Below are positions 9,101-16,290 of a DNA stretch of 30,388 nucleotides, piece after piece. The notes beneath the pieces were generated by a model. The model saw only the letters and a list, made by a program, of their open reading frames with translations, was not told where the DNA came from and searched no databases. The stretch's first letter is position 1, and the number at the start of each line of letters is the position of its first letter. Made by a program: the position numbers and the translations under genes. Origin of the DNA: RGIG2041 sp045546315 (GTDB lineage: Bacteria > Bacillota > Clostridia > UBA1381 > UMGS1253). The DNA lies in assembly GCA_045546315.1 (NCBI GenBank), contig JAZQCN010000098.1, positions 1-30,388 on the forward strand, written 5' to 3'.

Positions 9101-10741
9101 ATGGATGCGCAGCCGCTCCCGACCAGCCCGAATCCGAATACACAGATATTAAATTACGGCACAAAGATTGCCATTCACATGGAAAATGTAACCGATATGA
9201 AAATCGGTGTAGAATTCCTGCCGCTCAAGGCGGGGGAGGCACCGTACAGCACAACAACGCTTGTGCCGATGGATAACTGGACGGTAGATAAGAATGCGCC
9301 GCAAACACTGGAACGCAAGATGGGCAATGCGACTGTATTAAAACTCGACAGTCCGGTTGCATTTGCAAAGGGCAGACGCACCTATGTGGATATGGCAAAC
9401 TACGATGTTGTACCGTTTACCGAGAACGGCAGAACACTCGTGCCGGTGAGATTTATCGCAGAAAACTTCGGCGCAACCGTTGGTTGGGATGATGCAACGC
9501 AGGCAGTCACCGTCAACTTAGACGGCAACAACATCGCGTTGCAGATTGGTTCAAATCAGATGGTTGTCAATGGCGTGGCAACGACTTTGGATGTGCCGGC
9601 GCAGACATATAACTCCAGAACGCTGATTCCGCTGCGAGCACTTGTAGAAGCACTCGGCAAATCCGTATTCTGGGATGACAGAGGCTTAATCATTATCAGT
9701 GACAAGGAAAAGGCATGGGATGCTGGCCAGGTAAATAGCCTCATAGAAATGCTCGGCAGCCGCGTGTATGTAAACGGTGTGGAATTTACCGCTTTCACAA
9801 CAGAGGATACACAATACTGCCTGCAGGATGTGGCAAGTGTAACGGCAGTCGGCTTGGACGGCGCAAGCGTAAATGCGACGGACAGCGGTAAAGCATTTGT
9901 ATTGACATTGAACGGAAAGCAGTACACCTTCCAAAAGGGCACAAACGAATTTGCAGGCTCGGTATTGGCATCGTATTCGACGCAGGCGCCTGTATCGGTA
10001 GCGCTGAAAAATGATGTCGGTACAGCAGACGGCGCGGAAAAGAGACTCTATGTTGCGGATGTGACGATGAACGGCGGTGAAACCTACGGCAAGACCGGTC
10101 TGATTGATAAGGATTTGTCGACACGTTGGTCGGCGCAGAACGCCGATGCTTGGCTGTGCTTCGACTTCGGTGAGGTCAGGGAAGTGCAGGCGATGAGCTT
10201 TGCGACCATGAACGGCACGTCCAGACAGTATATATTTGATGTGTATGCGTCCGCAGACGGCGTAAACTTCACTTTGGTGAAGGAAGGGTTAAGCAACAGT
10301 GGTACGACCGATATGCCGGAGATTTTAGAGCTGGGCAGCGTACAGGCAAGATATATTAAGCTTTGCGGTCACGGTTATGTTAGCGGCACAAGCAAAGGTA
10401 AGTGGAACAGCTGGACAGAAGCTGCATTCTATTCGACAGTTGCTGATGCGCAGGCAGAATCTGCGCTGTGGGGCAGCTGGTTTAGCGCCGGCGGCATTTC
10501 CGGTAAAATCGGTAGCACACATAAGGTAACCGTTACGGGTACAAACTCTGCAAACTTGGAAAGCAGCTTCCCGGAGGGTACAACCTTCTACTACTATGTT
10601 GTAGACCCGACCAAGGCGAGCGTAACGCAGGACGGTACGGTAACGCTTTTGGCGCATGGTGAAACAAGACTCGGCGTGCGCGTATCGATGTACGGCGGCG
10701 CAATTGAGCGTTATGCATTTATGAATATTTTGGTTGAGTAA
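6158..10741 (+). CDS. Secreted heparinase II/III-like polysaccharide lyase, multidomain
   Basis: A 1527-residue secreted enzyme. The signal peptide (residues 1-28) has a KK n-region, a leucine core and a likely cut after VFA. Two jelly-roll-like modules with YIDDVVF/YWDNFLI endings span about 33-205 and 247-412. The lyase part starts at HPRIHL (~450): an alpha/alpha-toroid core with NWNPVCNG (~609) and GGFNEGTQYWGY (~654), FNYGDS (~710), then a beta-sandwich with NHMNYSAGTF (~820). A copper amine oxidase N-terminal-like stalk module lies at 1073-1180, a discoidin (F5/8 C)-like domain at 1299-1424 and an Ig-like module at 1446-1527. The family cleaves uronic-acid glycosidic bonds by beta-elimination; the His and Tyr positions fit, but the substrate (glycosaminoglycan, alginate or other) cannot be told. 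The VCNG core differs from the paralogs at 21077 and 25895. AAAGGAGGAAG fixes the start. Confidence 0.88.
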   Translation: MKGTTKKLLSLLLCVSMLFGCGLTNVFAASSGTVLFADDFSALAPGESPKIEAGTAAWTGVSQTKGVAYMEGAEFEENMVLKFINAESNTKNGYPTLKKDIDATNMKDLTVSVRVHGEGRFRINVLTDNETNFYVQPKKSGGWTDISLTIDFKKLTYTLTDANGTGEAKAIPNEIYDIRAISIQLQNILAPGTHCYIDDVVFSTSSSNVDVAKANNGTVGVAVKTASSRKALKTETKPANVTPTTTGTVFVYDDASKGTQGATVNAASSQWTKQTTATLAKFQYGMHNDNPVYIVDSTSTSKHYPTLKLSPQSGELKKVSVSFSVITSSSTASLIIASDTDRSSTLFSVGKSTDWQSVAAEIDLENSTYTANINGEKKTGSFHKIEDLKTVEISVQNVIIAGDTTYWDNFLIETPDKIESKPVLDKDGNVHIENIVVTKENWVMKNLKPHPRIHLNSWDEMKAKVQSDVKMLEWHNRVLAGADSLLTQPLIDWANMPTGTNLTNARNLMKRAYVLGYAFKMTDDVRYKNKLVEELFEAGRQDDWTTRSYLGNAELNHAFAVAYDWLYYDFTAEEKEIILRDWFKGGIGEYVKNYSGKVTNINFMYVTYNWNPVCNGAAMIAAVALADEYPDVAEFLLDKATYNIKKAIDEYNPQGGFNEGTQYWGYAARYLGYAMSSLRSATKDGYTLDEEYQFWNYPGVKETIEFPLYMNTNAGSFNYGDSDAQNKANNELLHLWANMYDYDMPGWFGLKYERERGLHSGMDAVLAMLWYDTDGYDFDHTTFPLDKAYGQKNFSAVSMRSSWDDPDALFIGLEGAMPATNHMNYSAGTFMVESDGVVWATMRGYGSSADAAVNYAGRAEGQNTVVLNPNEGAGQSWRVLAPLYKADSSENAGYGIIDMTPMDTGYKKALRGVMMTDNRTRVLLQDEVTTKEPSEWWWFMHTAAKSTLSADRKSVLLEDEKTGARMWMHIYGGPAEAKFMLMDAQPLPTSPNPNTQILNYGTKIAIHMENVTDMKIGVEFLPLKAGEAPYSTTTLVPMDNWTVDKNAPQTLERKMGNATVLKLDSPVAFAKGRRTYVDMANYDVVPFTENGRTLVPVRFIAENFGATVGWDDATQAVTVNLDGNNIALQIGSNQMVVNGVATTLDVPAQTYNSRTLIPLRALVEALGKSVFWDDRGLIIISDKEKAWDAGQVNSLIEMLGSRVYVNGVEFTAFTTEDTQYCLQDVASVTAVGLDGASVNATDSGKAFVLTLNGKQYTFQKGTNEFAGSVLASYSTQAPVSVALKNDVGTADGAEKRLYVADVTMNGGETYGKTGLIDKDLSTRWSAQNADAWLCFDFGEVREVQAMSFATMNGTSRQYIFDVYASADGVNFTLVKEGLSNSGTTDMPEILELGSVQARYIKLCGHGYVSGTSKGKWNSWTEAAFYSTVADAQAESALWGSWFSAGGISGKIGSTHKVTVTGTNSANLESSFPEGTTFYYYVVDPTKASVTQDGTVTLLAHGETRLGVRVSMYGGAIERYAFMNILVE

Positions 10742-10750
10742 AATCAATAT

Positions 10751-10784
10751 AAAAAAGAAGGTATCTGCGGATACCTTCTTTTTT
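10751..10784 (+). terminator. Bidirectional intrinsic terminator
   Basis: GAAGGTATC-TGCG-GATACCTTC with A-run and T-run on its two sides. It sits 10 bases after the lyase stop and 37 bases beyond the stop of the convergent GH43-like gene, and can serve both strands. Confidence 0.88.
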
Positions 10785-10820
10785 GCTTTTTTGAAACATT
10801 TTTGGGCAGGCGGGATGCTA

Positions 10821-11720
10821 TCATTTCATCTTCTGTACCATATTCCACGTTCTGCCGCCGGTTAGTTTGTCCGGCCCGTCTGTTTTGGCTGTGGTAAACA
10901 GAAATTTATCGCTGCCCTCTATGTATACCTGCGGTCGTTCACGGCGCTGCAGGGTGATTTTTGTGCCGTCTGTGTATTCAATATCAAAGCCGTAGGCAAC
11001 GTTATTTTCTGCTTCGTACCAGTCGATGCCATTATCGGAAACAAAGTGTACGCCGGCTTTTTTGCTACCCGTATAGGCGCCACCATCGTCTTCAGCAAAC
11101 ATTTCAAATCTGCCTTCATTCTGAAACACAAACATATCTTCAATTGTACCCATGGGGAATAAATCGTATTTAAGCACCTCGAACGGACCTTTATAGCTTT
11201 GTGCACGTGCAACACTTACTTTTAAAGCACCATCCCGGTAGTAGAGCAGAAAGCTGCCATCTGCTGACTGAACAACTGCAGGATTATTTGCATTTTTTGG
11301 CAGGGAGAGCGGTTTGTCGCATCTTGTCCAAACACCATCCGGCGTGTCTGCCGTGGCATAGCCGATACAGCGCTGCGCGTAGCTGGCGTTTTTTGTGCCG
11401 ATGTAGTACATAACATATTTGCCGTCGGCTTTGAATACGAAGGGATTATGCGTCATCCCTGCATCCCAGAAATCGCCGCCCCGACCGGGCAGAACAACCT
11501 TTTGGAAGGTGAAGGGCTTATCTAAATCCGTTGTTGTCGCAAGCACGATTTCCGAATCGGTCATATAGCCGGCAGGGAAGGTTTTTTTCTCCGGCCAGCG
11601 CGCTGCATAAAGATAATAGATGTCGCCTTCTTTTAGCATAGAACCACACCATATATAATAGCCGTCCATCCGGAAGCCGGCTTCTTTATTTGCAGGGTAG
11701 TATTGTTTGCTCAAATGCAT
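10821..11720 (-). CDS. GH43/GH117-like five-bladed beta-propeller glycoside hydrolase
   Basis: A 299-residue protein without signal peptide, so cytoplasmic. It looks like a GH43/GH117-type propeller: blade-like repeats alternate 'GxYxLYY' strands (YYLYAARWP, KYVMYYIGT, SFLLYYRDG) with short loops. Key stretches are WDAGMTHNPFVF (~82-93), GTIEDMFVF (~190) carrying a Glu-Asp pair where GH43 enzymes place an acidic catalytic residue, and RRERPQVYIEG (~255). The start was placed at 11720 rather than the in-frame GTG at 11729 because GAGGTGA overlaps that GTG and is correctly spaced for the ATG. It has its own promoter (11742-11770). Next to a secreted lyase, it may trim imported oligosaccharide; this is inference. 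Specific substrate unknown. Confidence 0.75.
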   Translation of the reverse strand: MHLSKQYYPANKEAGFRMDGYYIWCGSMLKEGDIYYLYAARWPEKKTFPAGYMTDSEIVLATTTDLDKPFTFQKVVLPGRGGDFWDAGMTHNPFVFKADGKYVMYYIGTKNASYAQRCIGYATADTPDGVWTRCDKPLSLPKNANNPAVVQSADGSFLLYYRDGALKVSVARAQSYKGPFEVLKYDLFPMGTIEDMFVFQNEGRFEMFAEDDGGAYTGSKKAGVHFVSDNGIDWYEAENNVAYGFDIEYTDGTKITLQRRERPQVYIEGSDKFLFTTAKTDGPDKLTGGRTWNMVQKMK

Positions 11721-11741
11721 ATGATTCACCTCATTTTCTTG

Positions 11742-11770
11742 ATTTTAGCACGATGTTTTATGTGTGTCAA
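11742..11770 (-). promoter_or_regulatory. Sigma-A promoter of the GH43-like gene
   Basis: On the minus strand TTGACA (11770-11765) and TAAAAT (11747-11742) are separated by 17 bp, about 20 bases upstream of the start codon's ribosome binding site. Confidence 0.75.
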
Positions 11771-11802
11771 CACAGAAATTGCAGTCGAGAGCGTCCGGCA
11801 AT

Positions 11803-11837
11803 AAAAAAGAAGGTATGCGATTGCATACCTTCTTTTT
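11803..11837 (-). terminator. Terminator of the AgcS symporter gene
   Basis: GAAGGTATGC, a 4-base loop and GCATACCTTC, with T-run on the minus-strand 3' side, lie directly downstream of the symporter stop. The stem is nearly the same as the terminator at 10751-10784. Confidence 0.87.
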
Positions 11838-11844
11838 AAGTGCA

Positions 11845-13371
11845 TTAGTTTTCGCCTGATTCCTTAACAGCCTTTGCATGTTCTTCCTGGATTTCCGGGA
11901 AAACGGAAAGCATCGGCTCGATATCCTTGTGCTTTACTCTTCTGTCGATGTAGTTCTTTGTAATCTTCATTACCAGCGGACTTAAAACGATAACGCCGAT
12001 TAAGTTCGGGAGCATCATCAAGCCGTTGAAGGTATCGGAGATATCCCAAGCGAGGGAAGATGTCATTACTGCACCGAGGAAGATGGTTACAAGGTGAATT
12101 ACCTTGTACAGCTTTAAGGTCTTTGTACCGAAGAGGTACTCCCAAGCCTTAGAACCGTAGTGGTCCCAACCGAGTGCGGTTGTGAACGCAAACAGGAAGA
12201 TTGCGATTGCGATGAACTTACCGCCGATGTTCCAGAAGCCGAATACAGTATTAAAGGAATCGGCAACCGTTGTACCAACATCTTCAAAGGTTGTGTACAG
12301 GTTTGCAACATCGCCTCTTGTTGTGAGAACAACGAGTGCGGTTAATGTACATACAACCATTGTATCTGCAAACACCTCGAAGATACCCCACATACCCTGA
12401 GCAACCGGCTCTTTAACGCTGGAGTTGGAGTGTACCATAACGGAAGAACCGAGACCGGCTTCGTTGGAGAATACACCGCGCTTGAAGCCCTGCTGCATTA
12501 CCTTGGAAATTGCAACACCGCCTACACCGCCGGCAACTGCAACCGGATTAAATGCAGTTACGAAGATTGCCTTAAATGCCGGCAGAATCATATCGTAGTT
12601 TACGCAAACGATTGCAACACTACCGAGGATGAAGAGCACAACCATAAACGGTACTACCTTTTCTGCAAAGGAAGCAATTCTCTTTAAGCCGCCGAGTGTG
12701 ATGAGTGCAGCGATTGCCACTAAGATGACACCGAGAATTACGGCATAAAGCGTTACACCGTCAAATACCTGCACATTCATAAGCGACTGAATCGGGAATG
12801 CGCTTTCGAGGTTGATAACGATTTTGTTAATCTGACCCATTGCGCCGATACCGAAGGAAGCGAGCAGCGTGAAGATGGAGAACAGAATTGCAAGAATCTT
12901 ACCGATTTTCTTGCAGCCCTTCTTTGCGCCGAGACCGTCTTCAAGATAGTACATTGCGCCGCCGGACCATTCGCCATCTGCATTCTTTCTTCTATAGAAG
13001 ATACCGAGTACATTTTCAGAGTAGTTGGTCATCATACCTAAAAATGCTGCAACCCACATCCAGAAAACGGCACCCGGACCGCCGATTGCGATTGCCGCTG
13101 CAACGCCGGCGATGTTACCGACACCGATGGTTGCTGCAAGCGCAGTACACAGTGCCTGGAACGGAGAGATGGTCTTGTCCTTTGTGTGACCGATTACATT
13201 TTTCTTAAAAAGACTGCCGATGGTGTTCTTCCACCAAAGGCGGATGTGCGACACCTGGAAAACTGCGGTTACAAGCGTTGTGAGCAAGCCAGTTGCGATA
13301 AGCAGGTACACACCGTAGTTCCAGACGAAGCCGTTGATGTCGTTGTTAAAGTTGGTGATCCATTCTAACAT
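11845..13371 (-). CDS. Sodium:alanine/glycine symporter, AgcS family
   Basis: A 508-residue polytopic inner-membrane transporter of the AGCS (alanine or glycine:cation symporter) family, which imports glycine or alanine with sodium. Family signatures are visible: TLVTAVFQVSHIRLWW near the N-terminus, GVGNIAGVAAAIAIGGPGAVFWMW (~80-103) in the conserved Gly-rich region, GGVAISKVMQQGFKRGVFSNEAGLGSS in the middle and TALGWDHYGSKAWEYLFG later. About ten hydrophobic segments are seen and the length is usual for the family. The start at 13371 follows AGGGGG ten bases upstream; longer in-frame starts would run through the riboswitch terminator hairpin and are rejected. A glycine riboswitch in the leader supports glycine as substrate and ligand-controlled transcription. 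Confidence 0.93.
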   Translation of the reverse strand: MLEWITNFNNDINGFVWNYGVYLLIATGLLTTLVTAVFQVSHIRLWWKNTIGSLFKKNVIGHTKDKTISPFQALCTALAATIGVGNIAGVAAAIAIGGPGAVFWMWVAAFLGMMTNYSENVLGIFYRRKNADGEWSGGAMYYLEDGLGAKKGCKKIGKILAILFSIFTLLASFGIGAMGQINKIVINLESAFPIQSLMNVQVFDGVTLYAVILGVILVAIAALITLGGLKRIASFAEKVVPFMVVLFILGSVAIVCVNYDMILPAFKAIFVTAFNPVAVAGGVGGVAISKVMQQGFKRGVFSNEAGLGSSVMVHSNSSVKEPVAQGMWGIFEVFADTMVVCTLTALVVLTTRGDVANLYTTFEDVGTTVADSFNTVFGFWNIGGKFIAIAIFLFAFTTALGWDHYGSKAWEYLFGTKTLKLYKVIHLVTIFLGAVMTSSLAWDISDTFNGLMMLPNLIGVIVLSPLVMKITKNYIDRRVKHKDIEPMLSVFPEIQEEHAKAVKESGEN

Positions 13372-13414
13372 TTTGTTAAAACCCCCTATGAAATTTGTTT
13401 TTTTGGAGAAGCAA

Positions 13415-13442
13415 CAAAAAAGATGTCCTCGAAAGGACATCT
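13415..13442 (-). terminator. Riboswitch-controlled terminator in the AgcS leader
   Basis: On the minus strand AGATGTCCT-TTCG-AGGACATCT (13442-13421) is followed by a T-run (13420-13415). It stands between the glycine aptamer and the start codon and is the likely expression platform. Confidence 0.85.
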
Positions 13443-13493
13443 GCAAAACATTCAAATCACTATGCGCAATGCGCAACATTGTTTTTTGAAATA

Positions 13494-13612
13494 AGCTCTG
13501 TCCTTTTGCCTGAGAGATTTATGATTTTGCACCTTCGGCACTCACCTTTTGTGAGGTTCTCCAGAGAGCCATCCGTTCTCGGTTCGCAGCTGCGTCCCGA
13601 GCACTTCAACTG
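13494..13612 (-). promoter_or_regulatory. Glycine riboswitch
   Basis: Read on the minus strand, the leader holds the conserved glycine aptamer elements in order: CTCTGGAGA, GTGCCGAAGGTGCAA, then CTCTCAGGCAAAAGGACAGAG (last part given as two blocks, CTCTCAGGCAAAAGG and ACAGAG). Only one full aptamer is visible. An upstream hairpin (CTCGG...CCGAG, about 13607-13580) may be a ghost second aptamer as in singlet glycine switches. It precedes a terminator and an AgcS gene, a known regulon member. Direction of control is not shown by the sequence. Confidence 0.92.
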
Positions 13613-13635
13613 GCAATATTAAATTAACAATGAAG

Positions 13636-13664
13636 ATTATACAGCATTGACAATTTTTTGTCAA
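13636..13664 (-). promoter_or_regulatory. Sigma-A promoter of the glycine riboswitch-AgcS transcript
   Basis: TTGACA (13664-13659) and TATAAT (13641-13636) on the minus strand, both perfect consensus with a 17-bp spacer. It starts the leader just before the aptamer. Confidence 0.9.
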
Positions 13665-13726
13665 GTATTATTTCTTGAAAATTGTAAATTTTTGTGTAAA
13701 TATGCGCAATTTCTTTTTAAAAGCTA

Positions 13727-13755
13727 TTGACACAGAGGGGATTTAAAGGTACAAT
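13727..13755 (+). promoter_or_regulatory. Sigma-A promoter of rny
   Basis: TTGACA at 13727-13732, 17-bp spacer, TACAAT at 13750-13755. It gives a leader of about 230 nt before rny; I recognise no known riboswitch or ORF in that leader. Confidence 0.78.
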
Positions 13756-13992
13756 ATATAGTGTATATATATGAAAATATATATTGTGCGTTTTGCATTT
13801 GATTTATGAAAAAAGTAAGCGAAAAAAGAGGAAATGGCGGGCTTTTAAACGTATCAGCCGCATATTCTGAAGGTTTGAACTTTTTCAATTTTTTTAGATC
13901 GGACACGGATTTGAAACGGTTGCAATAAAGTAAAAATTGAATCAGGTGATAGGTTTAATTCTGCACCGCCGCAAGAAAAGGAGGTGCTGAGC

Positions 13993-15564
13993 ATGAACAC
14001 TTCAAATTGGATTATTATAGCCGTTAGCGCAGTGTTGGTTATTTTGGGCGCTGTGATCAGTTATAGTATTGCACTCAAGAAGGGTTATGACAAAAGAAAA
14101 AAAGAGGCAGAGCGCTCCATCGGCAGCGCAGAAGCTGAAGCAAAACGAATCTTAGACGACGCACACAAGGCCGCTGAAAGCAAGAAGAGAGAAGTTATGC
14201 TGGAAGCGAAGGAAGAAAACCACAAGCTGCACATGGAGCTTGACCGCGAGATTAAGGAAAGACGAAACGAAATCACGCGTCAGGAACGCCGCTTGCAGCA
14301 AAAGGAAGAAACGCTCGACAAAAAAATCGAGGGCATTGAAGCTAAGGAAGAGAAAATTGCCAAGCGTGAAAAGGATTTAGAGGGTAAGGCAGAGGAACTG
14401 GAGCGTCAGAAGCAAGCGCAAATCGAGCTTTTGGAGAAAATTTCCGGCTTTACGGCTGAAGAAGCAAAGGCACAGCTTCTTTCTACAATGGAGAGCCAGA
14501 TTCGCCATGAAGCTGCTATGATGCTTAAGAGCATCGAGGAAGAAACGAAGGAAGAAGCAGAGCGCAGAGCAAAGAATATTGTTGCGCATGCAATTCAGAG
14601 AGTTGCAGCTGACCATGTTGCAGAAACAACCGTATCGGTTGTACCGCTGCCGAACGATGAAATGAAGGGTCGTATCATCGGTCGTGAGGGCAGAAACATC
14701 CGTACGCTGGAAACCTTAACAGGTATCGATTTGATTATCGACGATACACCGGAGGCAGTTGTTATTTCCGGCTTTGACCCGATTCGCCGTGAGATTGCGC
14801 GTATGTCGCTTGAACGCCTGATTACAGACGGCAGAATTCATCCGGCGCGCATTGAGGAAACGGTTGAAAAGGCAAGAAAAGAAATTGAAGCAGAAATTAA
14901 GCAGGAGGGTGAGCGTGCTACATTTGAAACAGGTGTACACGGCTTGCATCCGGAGGTAATTAAGCTGCTCGGTCGCTTGAAGTACAGAACAAGCTATGGG
15001 CAGAATGTATTAAATCACGCAAAAGAGGTTGCACACCTTTCCGGCGTGATGGCAGCGGAGCTCGGCGTAGACATTGCGCTGGCAAAGCGCGCAGGTCTCT
15101 TGCACGACCTCGGTAAGTCGGTTGACCACGAGGTAGAGGGCTCGCATGTACACATCGGTGCAGACCTTGCAAAGAAATACAAGGAAAACAACGATGTTAT
15201 CCATGCGATTATGGCGCACCACGGTGATGTGGAGCCGCAGACGGTTATCGCTTCGATTGTACAGGCTTGCGACGCAATTTCCGCAGCAAGACCGGGCGCA
15301 AGAAGAGAAAATCTCGAAACCTACATCAAGCGTCTTGAAAAGCTTGAAGAAATTGCAAATTCCTTTAATGGCGTTGAAAAGTCCTTTGCGATTCAGGCAG
15401 GCCGCGAAATTCGTATTATGGTAAAGCCGGAGGATGTTAAGGATGACGGCGTAGCACTGCTCGCACGCGAGATTGTAAAGCGCGTAGAGGAAGAGCTGGA
15501 GTATCCGGGTCAGATTAAAATCAATGTCATCCGTGAAACCCGCGCAATTGATTATGCAAAATAA
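13993..15564 (+). CDS. rny: Ribonuclease Y
   Basis: A 523-residue membrane-anchored endoribonuclease that starts mRNA decay, close to the 520 residues of the Bacillus subtilis enzyme. An N-terminal transmembrane helix (about residues 5-28) is followed by a long Glu/Lys/Arg-rich coiled coil (about 30-180), a KH RNA-binding domain with GRIIGREGRNIRTLE (~222) and an HD hydrolase domain with HAKEVAHLSG and GLLHDLGKSVDHE (metal-binding His-Asp). The start at 13993 follows AAAAGGAGGTG with good spacing; an in-frame GTG at 13984 lies inside that ribosome binding site. ymdB lies downstream, as in Bacillus, although here a terminator and a repeat array separate the two. Confidence 0.97.
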   Translation: MNTSNWIIIAVSAVLVILGAVISYSIALKKGYDKRKKEAERSIGSAEAEAKRILDDAHKAAESKKREVMLEAKEENHKLHMELDREIKERRNEITRQERRLQQKEETLDKKIEGIEAKEEKIAKREKDLEGKAEELERQKQAQIELLEKISGFTAEEAKAQLLSTMESQIRHEAAMMLKSIEEETKEEAERRAKNIVAHAIQRVAADHVAETTVSVVPLPNDEMKGRIIGREGRNIRTLETLTGIDLIIDDTPEAVVISGFDPIRREIARMSLERLITDGRIHPARIEETVEKARKEIEAEIKQEGERATFETGVHGLHPEVIKLLGRLKYRTSYGQNVLNHAKEVAHLSGVMAAELGVDIALAKRAGLLHDLGKSVDHEVEGSHVHIGADLAKKYKENNDVIHAIMAHHGDVEPQTVIASIVQACDAISAARPGARRENLETYIKRLEKLEEIANSFNGVEKSFAIQAGREIRIMVKPEDVKDDGVALLAREIVKRVEEELEYPGQIKINVIRETRAIDYAK

Positions 15565-15592
15565 AAAAGAGTCCCTCGGGACTCTTTTTTTT
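15563..15592 (+). terminator. Intrinsic terminator of rny
   Basis: AGAGTCC-CTCG-GGACTCT with a flanking A-run and a run of nine or more T residues, starting at the stop codon. Confidence 0.9.
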
Positions 15593-15600
15593 TGCTTTCT

Positions 15601-16165
15601 TCGCTGATTGTAATTGTAAAAAGGCTAATTTTGTGTAATACTGCGTTGGGGGCAGTTCGGCATACAAGAGTATAGCCGTCCTGCCGCCGCCTTGTCTTAC
15701 AGCAAAATTATCACTTTTTATGCTGGTTATGGATGGTAATCTCTTCGCTGATTGTAATTGTAAAAAGGCTAATTTTGTGTAATACTGCGTTGGGGGCAGT
15801 TCGGCATACAAAAGAGTATAGCCGTCCTGCCGCCGCCTTGTCTTACAGTAAAATTATCACTTTTTATGCTGGTTATGGATGGTAGTCTCTTCGCTGGTTC
15901 TAATTATAAAAAGGTTAATTTTGCGTAATACTGCGTTGTAGAGATGCCCGTACAAGGAGTACTGTGCTTATCTCTGCGCCTTGTCTTACAGCAAAATTCT
16001 CTCTTTTTATGCTGGTTATGGATGGTAATCTCTTCGTTAATTGTAATTGTAAAAAAGCTAATTTTGTGTAATACTGCGTTGGGGGCAGTTCGGTATACAA
16101 GAGTATAGCCGTCCTGCCGCCGCCTTGTCTTACAGCAAAAATTCCTCTGTTTATGTTGGTTGTAG
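15601..16165 (+). repeat. Array B: four tandem ~144-bp hairpin repeats
   Basis: Units begin at about 15601, 15745, 15891 and 16034 (spacings 144, 146, 143), with a linker like GGTTATGGATGGTAATCTC. The left outer arm is TAAAAAGGCTAATTTTG..GTAATAC; the right is GTCTTACAGCAAAATTATCAC then TTTTTA, its near reverse complement. Copies 1, 2 and 4 have the inner stem GGCAG..CGGCATAC/GTATAGCCG..CTGCC. Copy 3 instead has AGAGATGCCCGTAC/GTACTGTGCTTATCTCT, the apical form seen in array A. Orientation and overall design match array A, and outer-arm base changes are paired between arrays. Frames in this stretch are not credible genes. Confidence 0.87.
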
Positions 16166-16188
16166 TTTTTTCAATTTTTCAACAACAT

Positions 16189-16259
16189 CGTAGGGACCGG
16201 CCTCCCGGACGGTCCGCTTGTGCAGAATTGAACAGGCGATTCGGCAAGTCGCCTCTACG
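16189..16259. repeat. 71-bp palindromic intergenic module
   Basis: The ends CGTAG and CTACG are complementary, and inside are two smaller hairpins: GGACCG...CGGTCC (about 16194-16214) and AGGCGA-TTCGGCAAG-TCGCCT (about 16233-16253). The layout resembles small non-autonomous palindromic elements scattered in clostridial intergenic DNA. Only this copy lies in the window. Confidence 0.55.
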
Positions 16260-16290
16260 CACATCACTGCCAATGGCACATCATTTTTCT

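Noticed and set aside
13372..13479. Longer N-terminus for the AgcS symporter
   Set aside because: The extra codons would translate the riboswitch terminator hairpin and have no ribosome binding site; the shorter start matches the family.
15601..16060. A promoter inside each array B unit (TTGTAA, 16 bp, TAATAC)
   Set aside because: The hexamers are weak and are not kept in array A units, so an own promoter for each unit is not supported.
15527..16100. Minus-strand frames with repeated YAELPPTQYYTKLAFLQLQ segments
   Set aside because: They are translations of the tandem hairpin repeats; the repeated peptide reflects the DNA repeat, and no start signal is present.
5461..16165. Hairpin arrays as integron attC sites
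   Set aside because: They are long imperfect hairpins, but no gene cassettes lie between units, no integrase is present and the core GTTRRRY/RYYYAAC pair is not placed at the ends.
5461..16165. Hairpin arrays as CRISPR
   Set aside because: The repeated unit is about 144 bp with very little unique DNA between units, unlike short repeats with unique spacers, and no cas gene is present.
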